Both the position numbers and the translations under genes were made by a program. DNA of 6,826 bases from an uncultured Bacteroidales bacterium (GTDB taxonomy: Bacteria > Bacteroidota > Bacteroidia > Bacteroidales > Paludibacteraceae). Positions 1-6,620 of the stretch are shown here, one piece after another. The notes under the pieces were generated by a model. It had not been told where the DNA came from. It searched no databases and was given only the letters and a program-made list of their open reading frames with translations. Position 1 is the first letter of the stretch. Every line of letters starts with the position of its first letter. Location of the stretch: contig CALGCU010000041.1 in the NCBI GenBank assembly GCA_937886455.1, forward strand, positions 1 to 6,826, given 5' to 3'.

Positions 1-522
1 ACAGTGGATGGTGTTGACTTTACCAGTCGTATGAAACTGAGTGGAACAGGAGCAGCTGATGCACGCACACTCACTTTCCCGGTAAAAGGAACATGCGACA
101 TTGACGTCTATTTGGTTTCTTCTACATCTACAGAAGTGCGTGCACTAAATGTAGCTACCGGCTCTTTTGCCAATGTTGTGGGTACATTGGAAGCTGCAAC
201 AACAGTACAAAAAGCCACTTATCACTATGAGGGTGCTGCTACAACAATCTATTTGTATAGCCCTAAAAGTGGAGTGAATCTCTATGGTGTACGTGTCACC
301 TATAATGGCGCTACCACTGATTTACAAGAAAGCGAGGCTCTGAATGTATATCATTATGCTGATGTAATTTTCAATCCATCTTGTCAATCCATTGCGCTGT
401 ACAATGCTTCTGGTGTCCTTTTGGAACAAACTATGGAAAATATCTCTTTGGCTAAATATCCACATGGATTTTATTTTGTTCGCTTGACTAATGGAGAACA
501 AACTCTGAAATTAGTGAAATAA
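1..522 (+). CDS. C-terminal part of a T9SS-exported surface or secreted protein (5' end outside window)
   Basis: The frame is open at the left edge and ends at TAA 520-522, so only the last 173 or so codons are present. A GTG at base 4 lies in frame but is probably an internal valine. Residues about 4-101 (counting from base 4) are a beta-rich module with alternating hydrophobic strands and a C-terminal part reading IYLYSPKSGVNLYGVRV. This resembles the beta-sandwich modules found next to catalytic domains in Bacteroidetes pectate lyases and other secreted proteins. After a short linker, residues about 114-172 look like a type A T9SS sorting domain: a short strand with IALYNASGVLL, then the typical GFYFVRLTNGEQTLKLVK ending. 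In this family the domain directs passage through the outer membrane by T9SS and is then removed. The upstream catalytic or binding domain is missing, so the function of the whole protein cannot be told. Confidence is high for a real gene and fairly high for T9SS export. Confidence 0.85.
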   Translation, partial: TVDGVDFTSRMKLSGTGAADARTLTFPVKGTCDIDVYLVSSTSTEVRALNVATGSFANVVGTLEAATTVQKATYHYEGAATTIYLYSPKSGVNLYGVRVTYNGATTDLQESEALNVYHYADVIFNPSCQSIALYNASGVLLEQTMENISLAKYPHGFYFVRLTNGEQTLKLVK

Positions 523-543
523 ATCATAATAGAACATACTTAA

Positions 544-590
544 AAAGAGTGTGCCTAATCCGATAAAACTTAGGCGCACTCTTTATATAT
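544..590 (+). terminator. Hairpin terminator after the T9SS protein gene
   Basis: Arms AAAGAGTGTGCCTAA (544-558) and TTAGGCGCACTCTTT (570-584) pair over 15 bp, with a single U-G wobble in the RNA and an 11-nt loop. The stem starts 21 bp after the stop codon and its 3' arm runs into CTTTATAT. The arms are A-rich on the 5' side and T-rich on the 3' side, so it may work in both directions. No minus-strand gene needing it is visible. Confidence 0.85.
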
Positions 591-657
591 TATTGCTGTC
601 TGGTAAAAATATCCGACATCAATAATTCATAACTAACTCCAAAAACACAGACCTCCT

Positions 658-777
658 TTATTTAAACGGCGTATCGTATCCGCGATTTATCATTATATCT
701 TATAGGTCATTACCAGATGATTTTATTATCACCATCTGACCCTTAGCGGATTCTTGTACTATACTCCTCATATTCAT
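658..777 (-). other. Possible broken mini-ORF on the minus strand
   Basis: On the minus strand an ATG at 775-777 opens a frame of 25 codons (MNMRSIVQESAKGQMV... to GNDL) that stops at TAA 700-702. The same frame continues as DIMINRGYDTPFK to a second TAA at 658-660. Read through the first stop, the 39 codons look fairly protein-like, and a single base change (TAA to TAC or TAT, Tyr) would restore them. No known family is recognised and no promoter is evident. The frame is so short that chance is a serious alternative. It lies between the terminator at 544-584 and the tandem repeat at 799-930, in otherwise featureless A+T-rich DNA (585-798). Confidence 0.15.
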
Positions 778-798
778 TACTATATCATTGCAAACAGA

Positions 799-930
799 TA
801 GGAACTAGATAGGAACTAGGTAGGAACTAGGTAGGAATTAGATAGGAACTAGGTAGGAACTAGATAGGAACTAGATAGGAATTAGATAGGAATTAGGTAG
901 GAACTAGGTAGGAACTAAGTAGGAACTACC
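799..930. repeat. Twelve-copy 11-bp tandem repeat (TAGGAACTAGR)
   Basis: Twelve contiguous units of exactly 11 bp with no indels. The consensus is TAGGAACTAGR. Units 1-10 vary only at position 7 (C, or T in copies 4, 8 and 9) and position 11 (A or G). Copy 11 ends AAG and copy 12 ends ACC, as expected for decaying array edges. TAG occurs in every unit on both strands. As 11 is not a multiple of 3, all six frames are closed and the array cannot be coding. Each unit holds the near-palindrome TAG-GAA-CTA and a CTAG. The period is close to one helical turn, so equivalent bases lie on nearly the same DNA face. Function is unknown: a protein-binding array, or a neutral array prone to copy-number change, are both possible. 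Confidence 0.97.
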
Positions 931-1042
931 TGTAATCAAAAATACTTTTTATTATTACCAAACTACAAATCCGATCCATCTCAAGAAATAGCCATACTCC
1001 ATTTGAATAACCCAAACACTGAAGAATTAATACACTATTAAA

Positions 1043-1096
1043 AAAACTCCACTTCCTCCCATAGCCTTCATGCTCTCATGAAGTATGTGGACTTTT
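1043..1096. terminator. Bidirectional-looking terminator hairpin in the intergenic region
   Basis: Outer arms AAAACTCCAC (1043-1052) and GTGGACTTTT (1087-1096) pair with one mismatch. Inside them CTTCATG (1066-1072) and CATGAAG (1077-1083) form a perfect 7-bp stem with a CTCT loop. An internal asymmetry (1053-1065 against 1084-1086) separates the two stems. The + strand tail is TTTTCTCT; the minus strand tail is a run of six to seven T, making the minus direction the stronger terminator. No gene ends here on either strand, so it may insulate the rnr promoter from transcription arising upstream. The rest of 931-1140 shows nothing else I can name. Confidence 0.5.
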
Positions 1097-1144
1097 CTCT
1101 AACAAGATTTTATCAAACACCAACAAATATATTGCAAAAAACTA

Positions 1145-1176
1145 TTTAAATATTTTATACCTTTGTTGTATCTTTG
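1145..1176 (+). promoter_or_regulatory. Bacteroidetes-type promoter for rnr
   Basis: TATCTTTG at 1169-1176 matches the Bacteroidetes primary sigma factor -7 consensus TAnnTTTG exactly. TTTA at 1145-1148, 20 bp upstream, is one base off the -33 TTTG element. A second exact -7 match, TACCTTTG, lies 11 bp earlier at 1158-1165; its best -33 candidate (TTG at 1132-1134) is spaced a little too far. Transcription would start near 1180-1183, giving a leader of about 135 nt before the rnr ATG. The leader holds tiny ORFs of 2-6 codons and small A+T-rich hairpins but no recognisable riboswitch. Confidence 0.6.
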
Positions 1177-1317
1177 CACTAAACTGAGAAAATAAATGCA
1201 TTTGAGGATACAATAAAATTGTTTTCTAATCTTCACTACTGATATTTGCTGTCGTATAATCTAATTTAATGAGATGAAATACAGTTGAAGATGTTTGTGA
1301 ATTGAAAAAACACGACT

Positions 1318-3465
1318 ATGAAAAAGAAAGAAAAAAGAATGAAAAAAGCCACAAAAACACTGAAAAAGAAAGAAATTGTGCGCAGTATCATTGCTACATT
1401 CAATGACAATCCTACCAAAACGTTTAACTATAAACAACTCTCATCTTTTCTGGGAATAAAAGGGGATGCGCAACGTCTCTTAGTGTGTGAAGTGTTGTAT
1501 GAATTGTACGACGAAGAGTTTTTGGTGGAAATATCAAGAGGTAAGTACAAACTGAATTCACGTGGGGCTTATGTGGAAGGAGTTATAGAAAGACGAGGAG
1601 TTAAAACTTATGTGCTGCCGAATGATGGGGGAGAGGAAGTGTTTATTCCTGATAGAAAAAGTAATCATGCAATGGCGGGCGATACGGTTCAAGTGTACCT
1701 ATACGCTCATAGACGAGGACTGCCTCCTGAAGGGGAAGTCGTGGAAGTTCTGAAGCGTGCAAAGGATACTTTTGTGGGAATTCTACAAAAAACAGGAAAT
1801 GAAATGTTCCTACTGGTGGACAATAAAATCATGTCAAGTGATATCCACATTCCTTCTCATCTCTTACACAAAGCACGCTCTGGACAAAAAGCAGTAGTGC
1901 GATTGTTACATTGGACACCGGAAGCACATTACCCGGAAGGGGAAGTGATTGATATACTCGGAAATGCTGGAAATAATAACACAGAAATGCATGCCATATT
2001 GGCTGAGTTCGGTCTTCCTTATTCTTACCCGGATGAAATAGAAAAAGCAGCTAATGCTATTGATGATGGAATAACGCCGGAGGAAATCAATCGACGTGTG
2101 GATATGAGAAATGTTTGTACATTCACCATTGACCCGGCAGATGCTAAGGACTTTGATGATGCTCTTTCTCTAAGAAAAATTGAGAATGGATTATGGGAAA
2201 TTGGTGTGCATATTGCAGACGTTACGCATTATGTCCGACCCGGAAGCATCATAGATAAGGAAGCTTACAAACGGGCGACATCTGTCTATCTGGTAGACCG
2301 TACTATACCTATGCTCCCGGAACATCTCTCTAATGGAATTTGCTCACTAAGACCAAATGAAGAAAAACTCTGCTTTTCAGTAATTTTTGAAATGGACGAC
2401 AATGCACAGGTACACAACTATCGCATTTGCCGTACAGTGATTAAGAGTAATCGTCGATTCACCTATGAGGAAGCACAAAATATTATTGAAAAAGGAGAAG
2501 GCGAACTGGCAAATGAATTGCTCACACTCAATCGACTCGCAAAACAATTACGACAAGCAAGATTTGAAAAGGGAGCAATTGCCTTTGAAAGGGTAGAGGT
2601 TAAATTTCACCTTGATCAAGAAGGCAAACCGACAGGTGTGTATTTCAAAGAAGCAAAAGAAGCCAATCAACTGATAGAGGAATTTATGCTACTTGCTAAT
2701 CGCACTACTGCAACTCATATCGGAAAACCCGGAAAGGGAAAGAAAGCACCTACTTTTGTCTATCGTATTCATGATACTCCTAATCCGGATAAATTCAATA
2801 GCTTCGCAGCATTCGCTAAACGATTTGGCTATACATTGAAAACTACCGGCAAGAAAGAATCTATATCACTAAGCATTAATCGCTTGATGGAAGAAGTCAA
2901 AGGTAAGGGTGAACAAAATCTAATGGAAACATTAGCGCTACGCTCTATGGCTAAAGCGGTCTATTCTACTTGTAATATTGGACACTATGGATTGGCATTC
3001 AACTACTATACTCACTTTACATCGCCCATACGACGTTATCCGGATATGATGGTTCATCGACTCTTGGAAAGGTATATGGCTGATGGAGCAAGCGTGAGCG
3101 AAAACGAGTATGAAGATTATTGTCAACATGCCTCAGAAAGGGAACAACTCGCTGCAAATGCCGAGCGCGCTTCTATCAAATATAAACAAGTGGAATATAT
3201 GTCCGACAAACTGGGGGAAGTGTTTGAGGGGGTTATCTCAGGCGTCACAGAGTGGGGAGTTTATGTGGAACTTAAAGAGAATATGTGCGAAGGTATGATT
3301 CCAATCCGAGCATTGGATGAAAATGATTATTTCATCTTTGATGAAACAAACTATTGTGTGGTAGGCCGCAAAAGCAATAAAAAATACCAATTGGGAGCAA
3401 CGTTGAAAGTGCGAGTGGTGAAGGCTGACTTATTGAAAAAACAATTGGACTTTGCCTTGGCTTAA
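1318..3465 (+). CDS. rnr: Ribonuclease R, 3'-5' exoribonuclease (RNase II/RNB family)
   Basis: RNase R degrades structured RNA processively from the 3' end in mRNA decay, rRNA quality control and cold adaptation. All domains are seen in order: a basic N-terminus; a winged-helix-like segment (residues about 18-79); two cold-shock/OB domains (about 81-145 and 153-215, the first with NHAMAGD); the RNB catalytic domain (about 258-590); and a C-terminal S1 domain (about 631-712, with GVISGVTEWGVYVEL). The catalytic motif IDPADAKDFDDA sits at 271-282, giving the metal-binding aspartates D272, D278, D280 and D281. HIADVTHYV (298-306) and SPIRRYPDMMVHR (569-581) are also family signatures. The 715-residue length fits Bacteroidetes RNase R, without the long basic tail of the 813-residue E. 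coli enzyme. The start at 1318 gives a lysine-rich leader; ATG 1339 (Met8) is an alternative. It is the first gene of a probable three-gene unit, 57 bp before sufE. Confidence 0.97.
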   Translation: MKKKEKRMKKATKTLKKKEIVRSIIATFNDNPTKTFNYKQLSSFLGIKGDAQRLLVCEVLYELYDEEFLVEISRGKYKLNSRGAYVEGVIERRGVKTYVLPNDGGEEVFIPDRKSNHAMAGDTVQVYLYAHRRGLPPEGEVVEVLKRAKDTFVGILQKTGNEMFLLVDNKIMSSDIHIPSHLLHKARSGQKAVVRLLHWTPEAHYPEGEVIDILGNAGNNNTEMHAILAEFGLPYSYPDEIEKAANAIDDGITPEEINRRVDMRNVCTFTIDPADAKDFDDALSLRKIENGLWEIGVHIADVTHYVRPGSIIDKEAYKRATSVYLVDRTIPMLPEHLSNGICSLRPNEEKLCFSVIFEMDDNAQVHNYRICRTVIKSNRRFTYEEAQNIIEKGEGELANELLTLNRLAKQLRQARFEKGAIAFERVEVKFHLDQEGKPTGVYFKEAKEANQLIEEFMLLANRTTATHIGKPGKGKKAPTFVYRIHDTPNPDKFNSFAAFAKRFGYTLKTTGKKESISLSINRLMEEVKGKGEQNLMETLALRSMAKAVYSTCNIGHYGLAFNYYTHFTSPIRRYPDMMVHRLLERYMADGASVSENEYEDYCQHASEREQLAANAERASIKYKQVEYMSDKLGEVFEGVISGVTEWGVYVELKENMCEGMIPIRALDENDYFIFDETNYCVVGRKSNKKYQLGATLKVRVVKADLLKKQLDFALA

Positions 3466-3522
3466 CACATGCATCAATGCTCTCGTTAATGAAAGTGTAA
3501 AATAATTACTATAGATAGAAAA

Positions 3523-3951
3523 ATGAAAACAATTAACGAATTACAAGACGAAATTATTGAGGAATTTGCTGTTTTTGAGGATTGGATGGACAAATATAGC
3601 CTGTTGATTGACATGGGACGTAATTTGCCAACACTGGATGAATCGCTCAAAACACCCGAAAATCGTATTGAAGGATGCCAAAGCAATGTGTGGCTTGACG
3701 CACGCATGCAGGATGATGTGCTGATTTTTACAGCGGATAGCGACGCTGTACTTGTTAAAGGAATTGTTTCGGTTTTGGTGAAAATTCTTTCTGGACACAC
3801 ACCGAAAGAGGTAATGGAAGCGGATTTGTATTGCATCGAAAAAATTGGACTCAAGGAACATCTTTCTCCTACACGTAGTAACGGACTGCTCGCCATGGTA
3901 AAACAAATGAAAATGTATGCCTTAGCTTTTCAAGCAAAATATAAAGCTTGA
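3523..3951 (+). CDS. sufE: SufE-family sulfur acceptor for Fe-S cluster assembly
   Basis: SufE takes the persulfide sulfur from the cysteine desulfurase SufS and hands it to the SufBCD scaffold in cytoplasmic Fe-S cluster building. The 142-residue length is typical. Family signatures are visible: NRIEGCQSNVWL at residues 47-58, with the likely persulfide-carrying cysteine C52 in a GCQS loop, and the C-terminal LKEHLSPTRSNGL (110-122) followed by a helix. There is no signal peptide or membrane segment. The gene starts 57 bp after rnr and ends 41 bp before the peptidase gene, with no clear terminator or promoter in either gap, so it is probably co-transcribed with them. SufS and SufBCD are not in the window, so this is a stand-alone sufE. 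The related CsdE shares the fold and cannot be strictly excluded, but SufE is the usual form in this phylum. Confidence 0.93.
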   Translation: MKTINELQDEIIEEFAVFEDWMDKYSLLIDMGRNLPTLDESLKTPENRIEGCQSNVWLDARMQDDVLIFTADSDAVLVKGIVSVLVKILSGHTPKEVMEADLYCIEKIGLKEHLSPTRSNGLLAMVKQMKMYALAFQAKYKA

Positions 3952-3992
3952 TAATTCTGAAAATATAAGCCTATAAAATACCATATAAACAC

Positions 3993-6116
3993 ATGAAAAA
4001 CGTTAAATTCTATTGTATGATGGCAGGAACATTATTCTCTGCTTTTGCATGTAATCGTCAATCTACTGCAATAACTTACCCGGAAACTCATCAAGATACT
4101 GTGACGGATACTTATTTTGGAACGAAAGTGCCTGATCCTTATAGGTGGATGGAAAATGACACAACACCTGAAGTGGAGGCGTGGGTAAAGGCTGAAAACG
4201 AAATAACGCAACAATACCTCGCTAAAATTCCTTTCAGAGAGTCCTTGAAACAACGCTTTACAGAGTTGATGACATACGAAAGGTTTAGTGCACCAAGCAA
4301 AAAGTATGGAAAATACTATTATTCACACCACGATGGTAAGCAAAATCAAAGTGTGATGTATGTTAAAGACTCTTTGAATGCTGAAGGAGAACTACTTCTT
4401 GATCCTAATACACTCTCTGAAGATGGAACGGTGGCGCTAAATAGTACGGCTATTTCTAAGGATGGAAGGTACATGGCATATGCTATCTCACGTAGTGGAA
4501 GTGATTGGCAGGAAATCTTTGTGATGGACCTGCAAACACGAACACTCACTCCGGATCATATTATGTGGTGTAAGTTCTCGGCAGCACAATGGTGCGGAAA
4601 CGGATTCTACTATAGTGCTTATGATGCACCGGAAGAGGGGAAAGAGTTCTCCAATATCAATGAATATCATAAAATATTTTATCACACACTCGGTACACCA
4701 CAGAGTGAAGATGTCTTGGTGTATGAAAATCGAAACTATCCTAAACGTTTCTACTCTTGCAGGGTAAGTGAGGACGACCGTTGTCTCTTTGTCTATGAGT
4801 CTGGGGCGAATAGGGGGAATAGACTATTCTTTAAAGACCTTACAAAGCCCACAAGCGACTTCCGGCTAATCGCTGATAATGATGATTATTCTTATTCGTT
4901 CTTTGAGGCTGTTGGTGATACACTCTATTTCATTACGAATGAAAATGCTCCTATGTATAAAGTGGTATGCACTACGATTGACCAACCGGAAAAATCAAAT
5001 TGGAAAGACTTGATTCATGAAAATGAACATGTGATGAATGCGTGCAAAATGATGAATGGACACATCTTTGTCACATATTTGCAAGATGCATCTGACCATG
5101 CTTATGTGTATGACTTAAGAGGAAAACGCCTCCATGAGGTAAATCTACCTACACTGGGTAGTGTCTCTTTCACTGGAAGCAAGGATGAAAAGGAGATATT
5201 CTACACATTTTCTTCTTACACCTATCCGGCTACAATATATAAGTACGACCTATGTACGAATACTTCAACACTGTACAATGCTCCTAAAGTGGCGTTCACA
5301 CCGGAGGATTTTGAAGTGAAACAAGTCTTCTTCTCTTCGAAAGATAGCACCATGATACCCATGTTCTTGATTCATAAGAAAGGATTGGTTCTAAATGGAA
5401 ATAACCCGGTTATGCTCTATGGATATGGTGGGTTTAACATTAGCCTCACACCATCATTTGCCACCACTCGTCTGCCCTTCATCGAACAGGGAGGTGTGTT
5501 TGCTATTGTTAATCTGAGAGGCGGAGGTGAATATGGAGAAAAATGGCATGTGGCTGGCACAAAAATGCAAAAACAAAATGTGTTTGATGATTTTATTGCG
5601 GCTGCTGAATACCTCATTCAAGAACAATATACTTCTATAGGACACATCGGTATTATGGGAGGTAGCAATGGAGGTTTGTTGGTGGGTGCTGTGGTTAATC
5701 AACGACCGGAACTTTACACAGTCGCATTGCCTGCAGTGGGGGTGATGGATATGTTGCGCTACCATAAATTTACAATCGGATGGAATTGGGCAAGTGACTA
5801 CGGTACATCGGAAGATAGTGAGGAAATGTTCCGTTATTTATTGGCATATTCTCCAATACACAACATTCAAAACACCGGAACACCTTATCCGGCTATTATG
5901 GTTACTACAGCCGACCATGATGATAGGGTAGTACCTGCTCATTCTTTCAAATATGCAGCTACATTACAAGTAGCCAATACGGGTAATGCTCCAAAATTGA
6001 TTCGCATTGAAACGAAAGCCGGACATGGTGCAGGAAACCCACTCAGCAAACAAATTGAAGAGTGGACAGATATGTATGCTTTTGCAATGTATCATTTGGG
6101 AATGACATGGAAGTAA
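3993..6116 (+). CDS. Prolyl oligopeptidase (S9A serine peptidase) with lipoprotein-like signal
   Basis: Prolyl oligopeptidases cut short peptides after proline. The first 20 residues form a signal ending SAFAC-N, with C20 as the likely lipidation site. The lipobox is not classical (Ala at -3, Phe at -2), so simple periplasmic export is an alternative. The S9 N-terminal region starts at about residue 29, including DPYRWMEN (48-55). A seven-bladed propeller should span about 95-430, with an alpha/beta hydrolase domain from about 440 to the end. The catalytic triad is visible: S558 in GGSNGG, D643 in DHDDRVVP and H678 in KAGHGAG. W597 in GWNWASDYG and R645 in the DDR motif match the family's substrate-proline and carboxyl-binding residues. 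The 707-residue length is normal once the signal is allowed for. The start at 3993 is chosen because it supplies the signal. It is the last gene of the likely rnr-sufE unit. A role in peptide nutrition is inferred. Confidence 0.95.
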   Translation: MKNVKFYCMMAGTLFSAFACNRQSTAITYPETHQDTVTDTYFGTKVPDPYRWMENDTTPEVEAWVKAENEITQQYLAKIPFRESLKQRFTELMTYERFSAPSKKYGKYYYSHHDGKQNQSVMYVKDSLNAEGELLLDPNTLSEDGTVALNSTAISKDGRYMAYAISRSGSDWQEIFVMDLQTRTLTPDHIMWCKFSAAQWCGNGFYYSAYDAPEEGKEFSNINEYHKIFYHTLGTPQSEDVLVYENRNYPKRFYSCRVSEDDRCLFVYESGANRGNRLFFKDLTKPTSDFRLIADNDDYSYSFFEAVGDTLYFITNENAPMYKVVCTTIDQPEKSNWKDLIHENEHVMNACKMMNGHIFVTYLQDASDHAYVYDLRGKRLHEVNLPTLGSVSFTGSKDEKEIFYTFSSYTYPATIYKYDLCTNTSTLYNAPKVAFTPEDFEVKQVFFSSKDSTMIPMFLIHKKGLVLNGNNPVMLYGYGGFNISLTPSFATTRLPFIEQGGVFAIVNLRGGGEYGEKWHVAGTKMQKQNVFDDFIAAAEYLIQEQYTSIGHIGIMGGSNGGLLVGAVVNQRPELYTVALPAVGVMDMLRYHKFTIGWNWASDYGTSEDSEEMFRYLLAYSPIHNIQNTGTPYPAIMVTTADHDDRVVPAHSFKYAATLQVANTGNAPKLIRIETKAGHGAGNPLSKQIEEWTDMYAFAMYHLGMTWK

Positions 6117-6120
6117 AGAA

Positions 6121-6168
6121 AAACTTGTTGGGAAATTCCACTTTTCATGGCATAATACCTACAAGTTT
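6121..6168. repeat. Inverted repeat just after the peptidase gene, possible weak terminator
   Basis: AAACTTGT (6121-6128) and ACAAGTTT (6161-6168) are perfect 8-bp inverted arms starting 5 bp after the stop codon. The 32-nt loop is long and there is only TTTAT rather than a T-run after the 3' arm, so it is a poor intrinsic terminator. It is the only hairpin candidate between the stop codon and the next promoter-like element, so it may mark or stabilise the 3' end of the rnr-sufE-peptidase transcript. Confidence 0.35.
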
Positions 6169-6248
6169 ATGACGCATAAATGATGAATATGTCATTTAAT
6201 ACACGAATTTGTGTCTAAAAATACACACAGCCATCTCATAAATCGTTG

Positions 6249-6256
6249 TATTTTTG
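6249..6256 (+). promoter_or_regulatory. Bacteroidetes -7 promoter box for the candidate small RNA
   Basis: TATTTTTG exactly matches TAnnTTTG and is followed by CA, as is the rnr box. The expected start, 4-7 nt after the final G, falls at 6260-6263, which coincides with the first base of the 8-bp helix at 6261. No good TTTG is seen at the proper -33 position (about 6225-6228), which lowers confidence. Confidence 0.5.
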
Positions 6257-6260
6257 CATT

Positions 6261-6431
6261 GTCAGTTGAAGGCAAATCTGTGTGGTTCTTCACAAGAGGA
6301 TTTAACACCATGCAACTGACCAAGACGAGAGTCTTGTCGTGGATTCATGAAATAATAGAGATTTTTTTTGATGGTTAGTGAATAAAAAGAGAAATGCTCT
6401 GGCTTGTGAAAGTCGGAGCATTGTTTTATTT
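6261..6431 (+). ncRNA. Candidate structured small RNA, family unknown
   Basis: No ORF fits here, but the stretch is dense in pairing. GTCAGTTG (6261-6268) pairs perfectly with CAACTGAC (6313-6320). Inside it, AAATC (6274-6278) pairs with GATTT (6299-6303), and TGTG (6279-6282) with CACA (6291-6294). Directly abutting, CAAGAC-GAGA-GTCTTG (6321-6336) makes a 6-bp stem with a GNRA tetraloop that could stack on the first helix. A run of eight T follows at 6362-6369, 25 nt past that stem. The transcript would end at the strong hairpin 6393-6422, giving about 170 nt from the predicted start at about 6261. The nearest downstream gene is 280 nt beyond the terminator and has its own promoter-like box, so a stand-alone RNA is more likely than a riboswitch. 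The size is in the 6S RNA range, but the 5' end pairs internally rather than with the 3' end, so I do not call it 6S. It is not tmRNA, SRP RNA or a tRNA by any motif I can see. Confidence 0.55.
6393..6431 (+). terminator. Strong GNRA-capped terminator
   Basis: AATGCTCTGGCTT (6393-6405) and AAGTCGGAGCATT (6410-6422) pair over all 13 positions (two G-U pairs in the RNA), closed by a GTGA tetraloop, and are followed by GTTTTATTT. This is a convincing intrinsic terminator for the candidate RNA. The minus strand also has a T-rich tail (TCTCTTTTTATT), so it may act both ways. Outer arms ATGGTTAG (6371-6378) and CTAACCAT (6455-6462) enclose it. Confidence 0.85.
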
Positions 6432-6472
6432 ACATACGTCATCCCGTCTTCTGTCTAACCATACTCTAAATC

Positions 6473-6501
6473 CACATCAGCAAAATCAAATGACTGATGT
6501 G
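6473..6501. repeat. 8-bp inverted repeat in the intergenic region
   Basis: CACATCAG (6473-6480) and CTGATGTG (6494-6501) are perfect inverted arms with a 13-nt spacer. There is no T-run on either strand, so a terminator is unlikely; an operator for a dimeric regulator or a chance hairpin are both possible. Nothing else nameable is seen between 6432 and 6577. Confidence 0.4.
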
Positions 6502-6577
6502 TGTTAAAATGGTGACTATAAATCCATATTCTCTAATCTTCGTTTCGTCGCCTTATTTTGTTAGTTCATCCTAAAGA

Positions 6578-6609
6578 TTTCTCTATGTCAATTTTACTGA
6601 TTATCTTTG
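6578..6609 (+). promoter_or_regulatory. Bacteroidetes-type promoter for the downstream lipoprotein gene
   Basis: TATCTTTG (6602-6609) is an exact TAnnTTTG match, identical to the box before rnr. TTTC at 6578-6581, 20 bp upstream, is one base off the -33 TTTG. Transcription should start near 6613-6616, giving a leader of about 97 nt before the ATG at 6712. Confidence 0.5.
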
Positions 6610-6620
6610 TTGTGAAAATA

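Noticed and set aside
799..930. CRISPR array
   Set aside because: The units are contiguous 11-bp copies with no spacers, so this is a simple tandem repeat.
2938..3129. 63-codon minus-strand ORF inside rnr
   Set aside because: It lies wholly over the conserved RNB coding sequence, with no signal of its own; an antisense shadow.
3110..3298. 62-codon + strand ORF in another frame of rnr
   Set aside because: It overlaps the RNB-to-S1 region, which is clearly coded in the rnr frame; no family features.
3486..3906. Two overlapping minus-strand ORFs (136 and 121 codons) across sufE
   Set aside because: The + strand carries an intact SufE with its catalytic Cys motif; the antisense products are Ser- or Cys-rich shadows without motifs.
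5417..5765. Minus-strand ORFs of 66 and 103 codons inside the peptidase gene
   Set aside because: They lie opposite the highly conserved S9 catalytic domain around Ser558 and resemble no protein family.
6362..6369. Run of eight T as the terminator tail of the small RNA
   Set aside because: The nearest perfect hairpin ends 25 nt earlier (6336), too far for an intrinsic terminator; the hairpin at 6393-6422 fits better.
6261..6431. Riboswitch or cis leader for the lipoprotein gene
   Set aside because: A strong terminator ends the unit 280 nt before the gene, and a separate promoter-like box lies between; no known ligand-binding motif was recognised.
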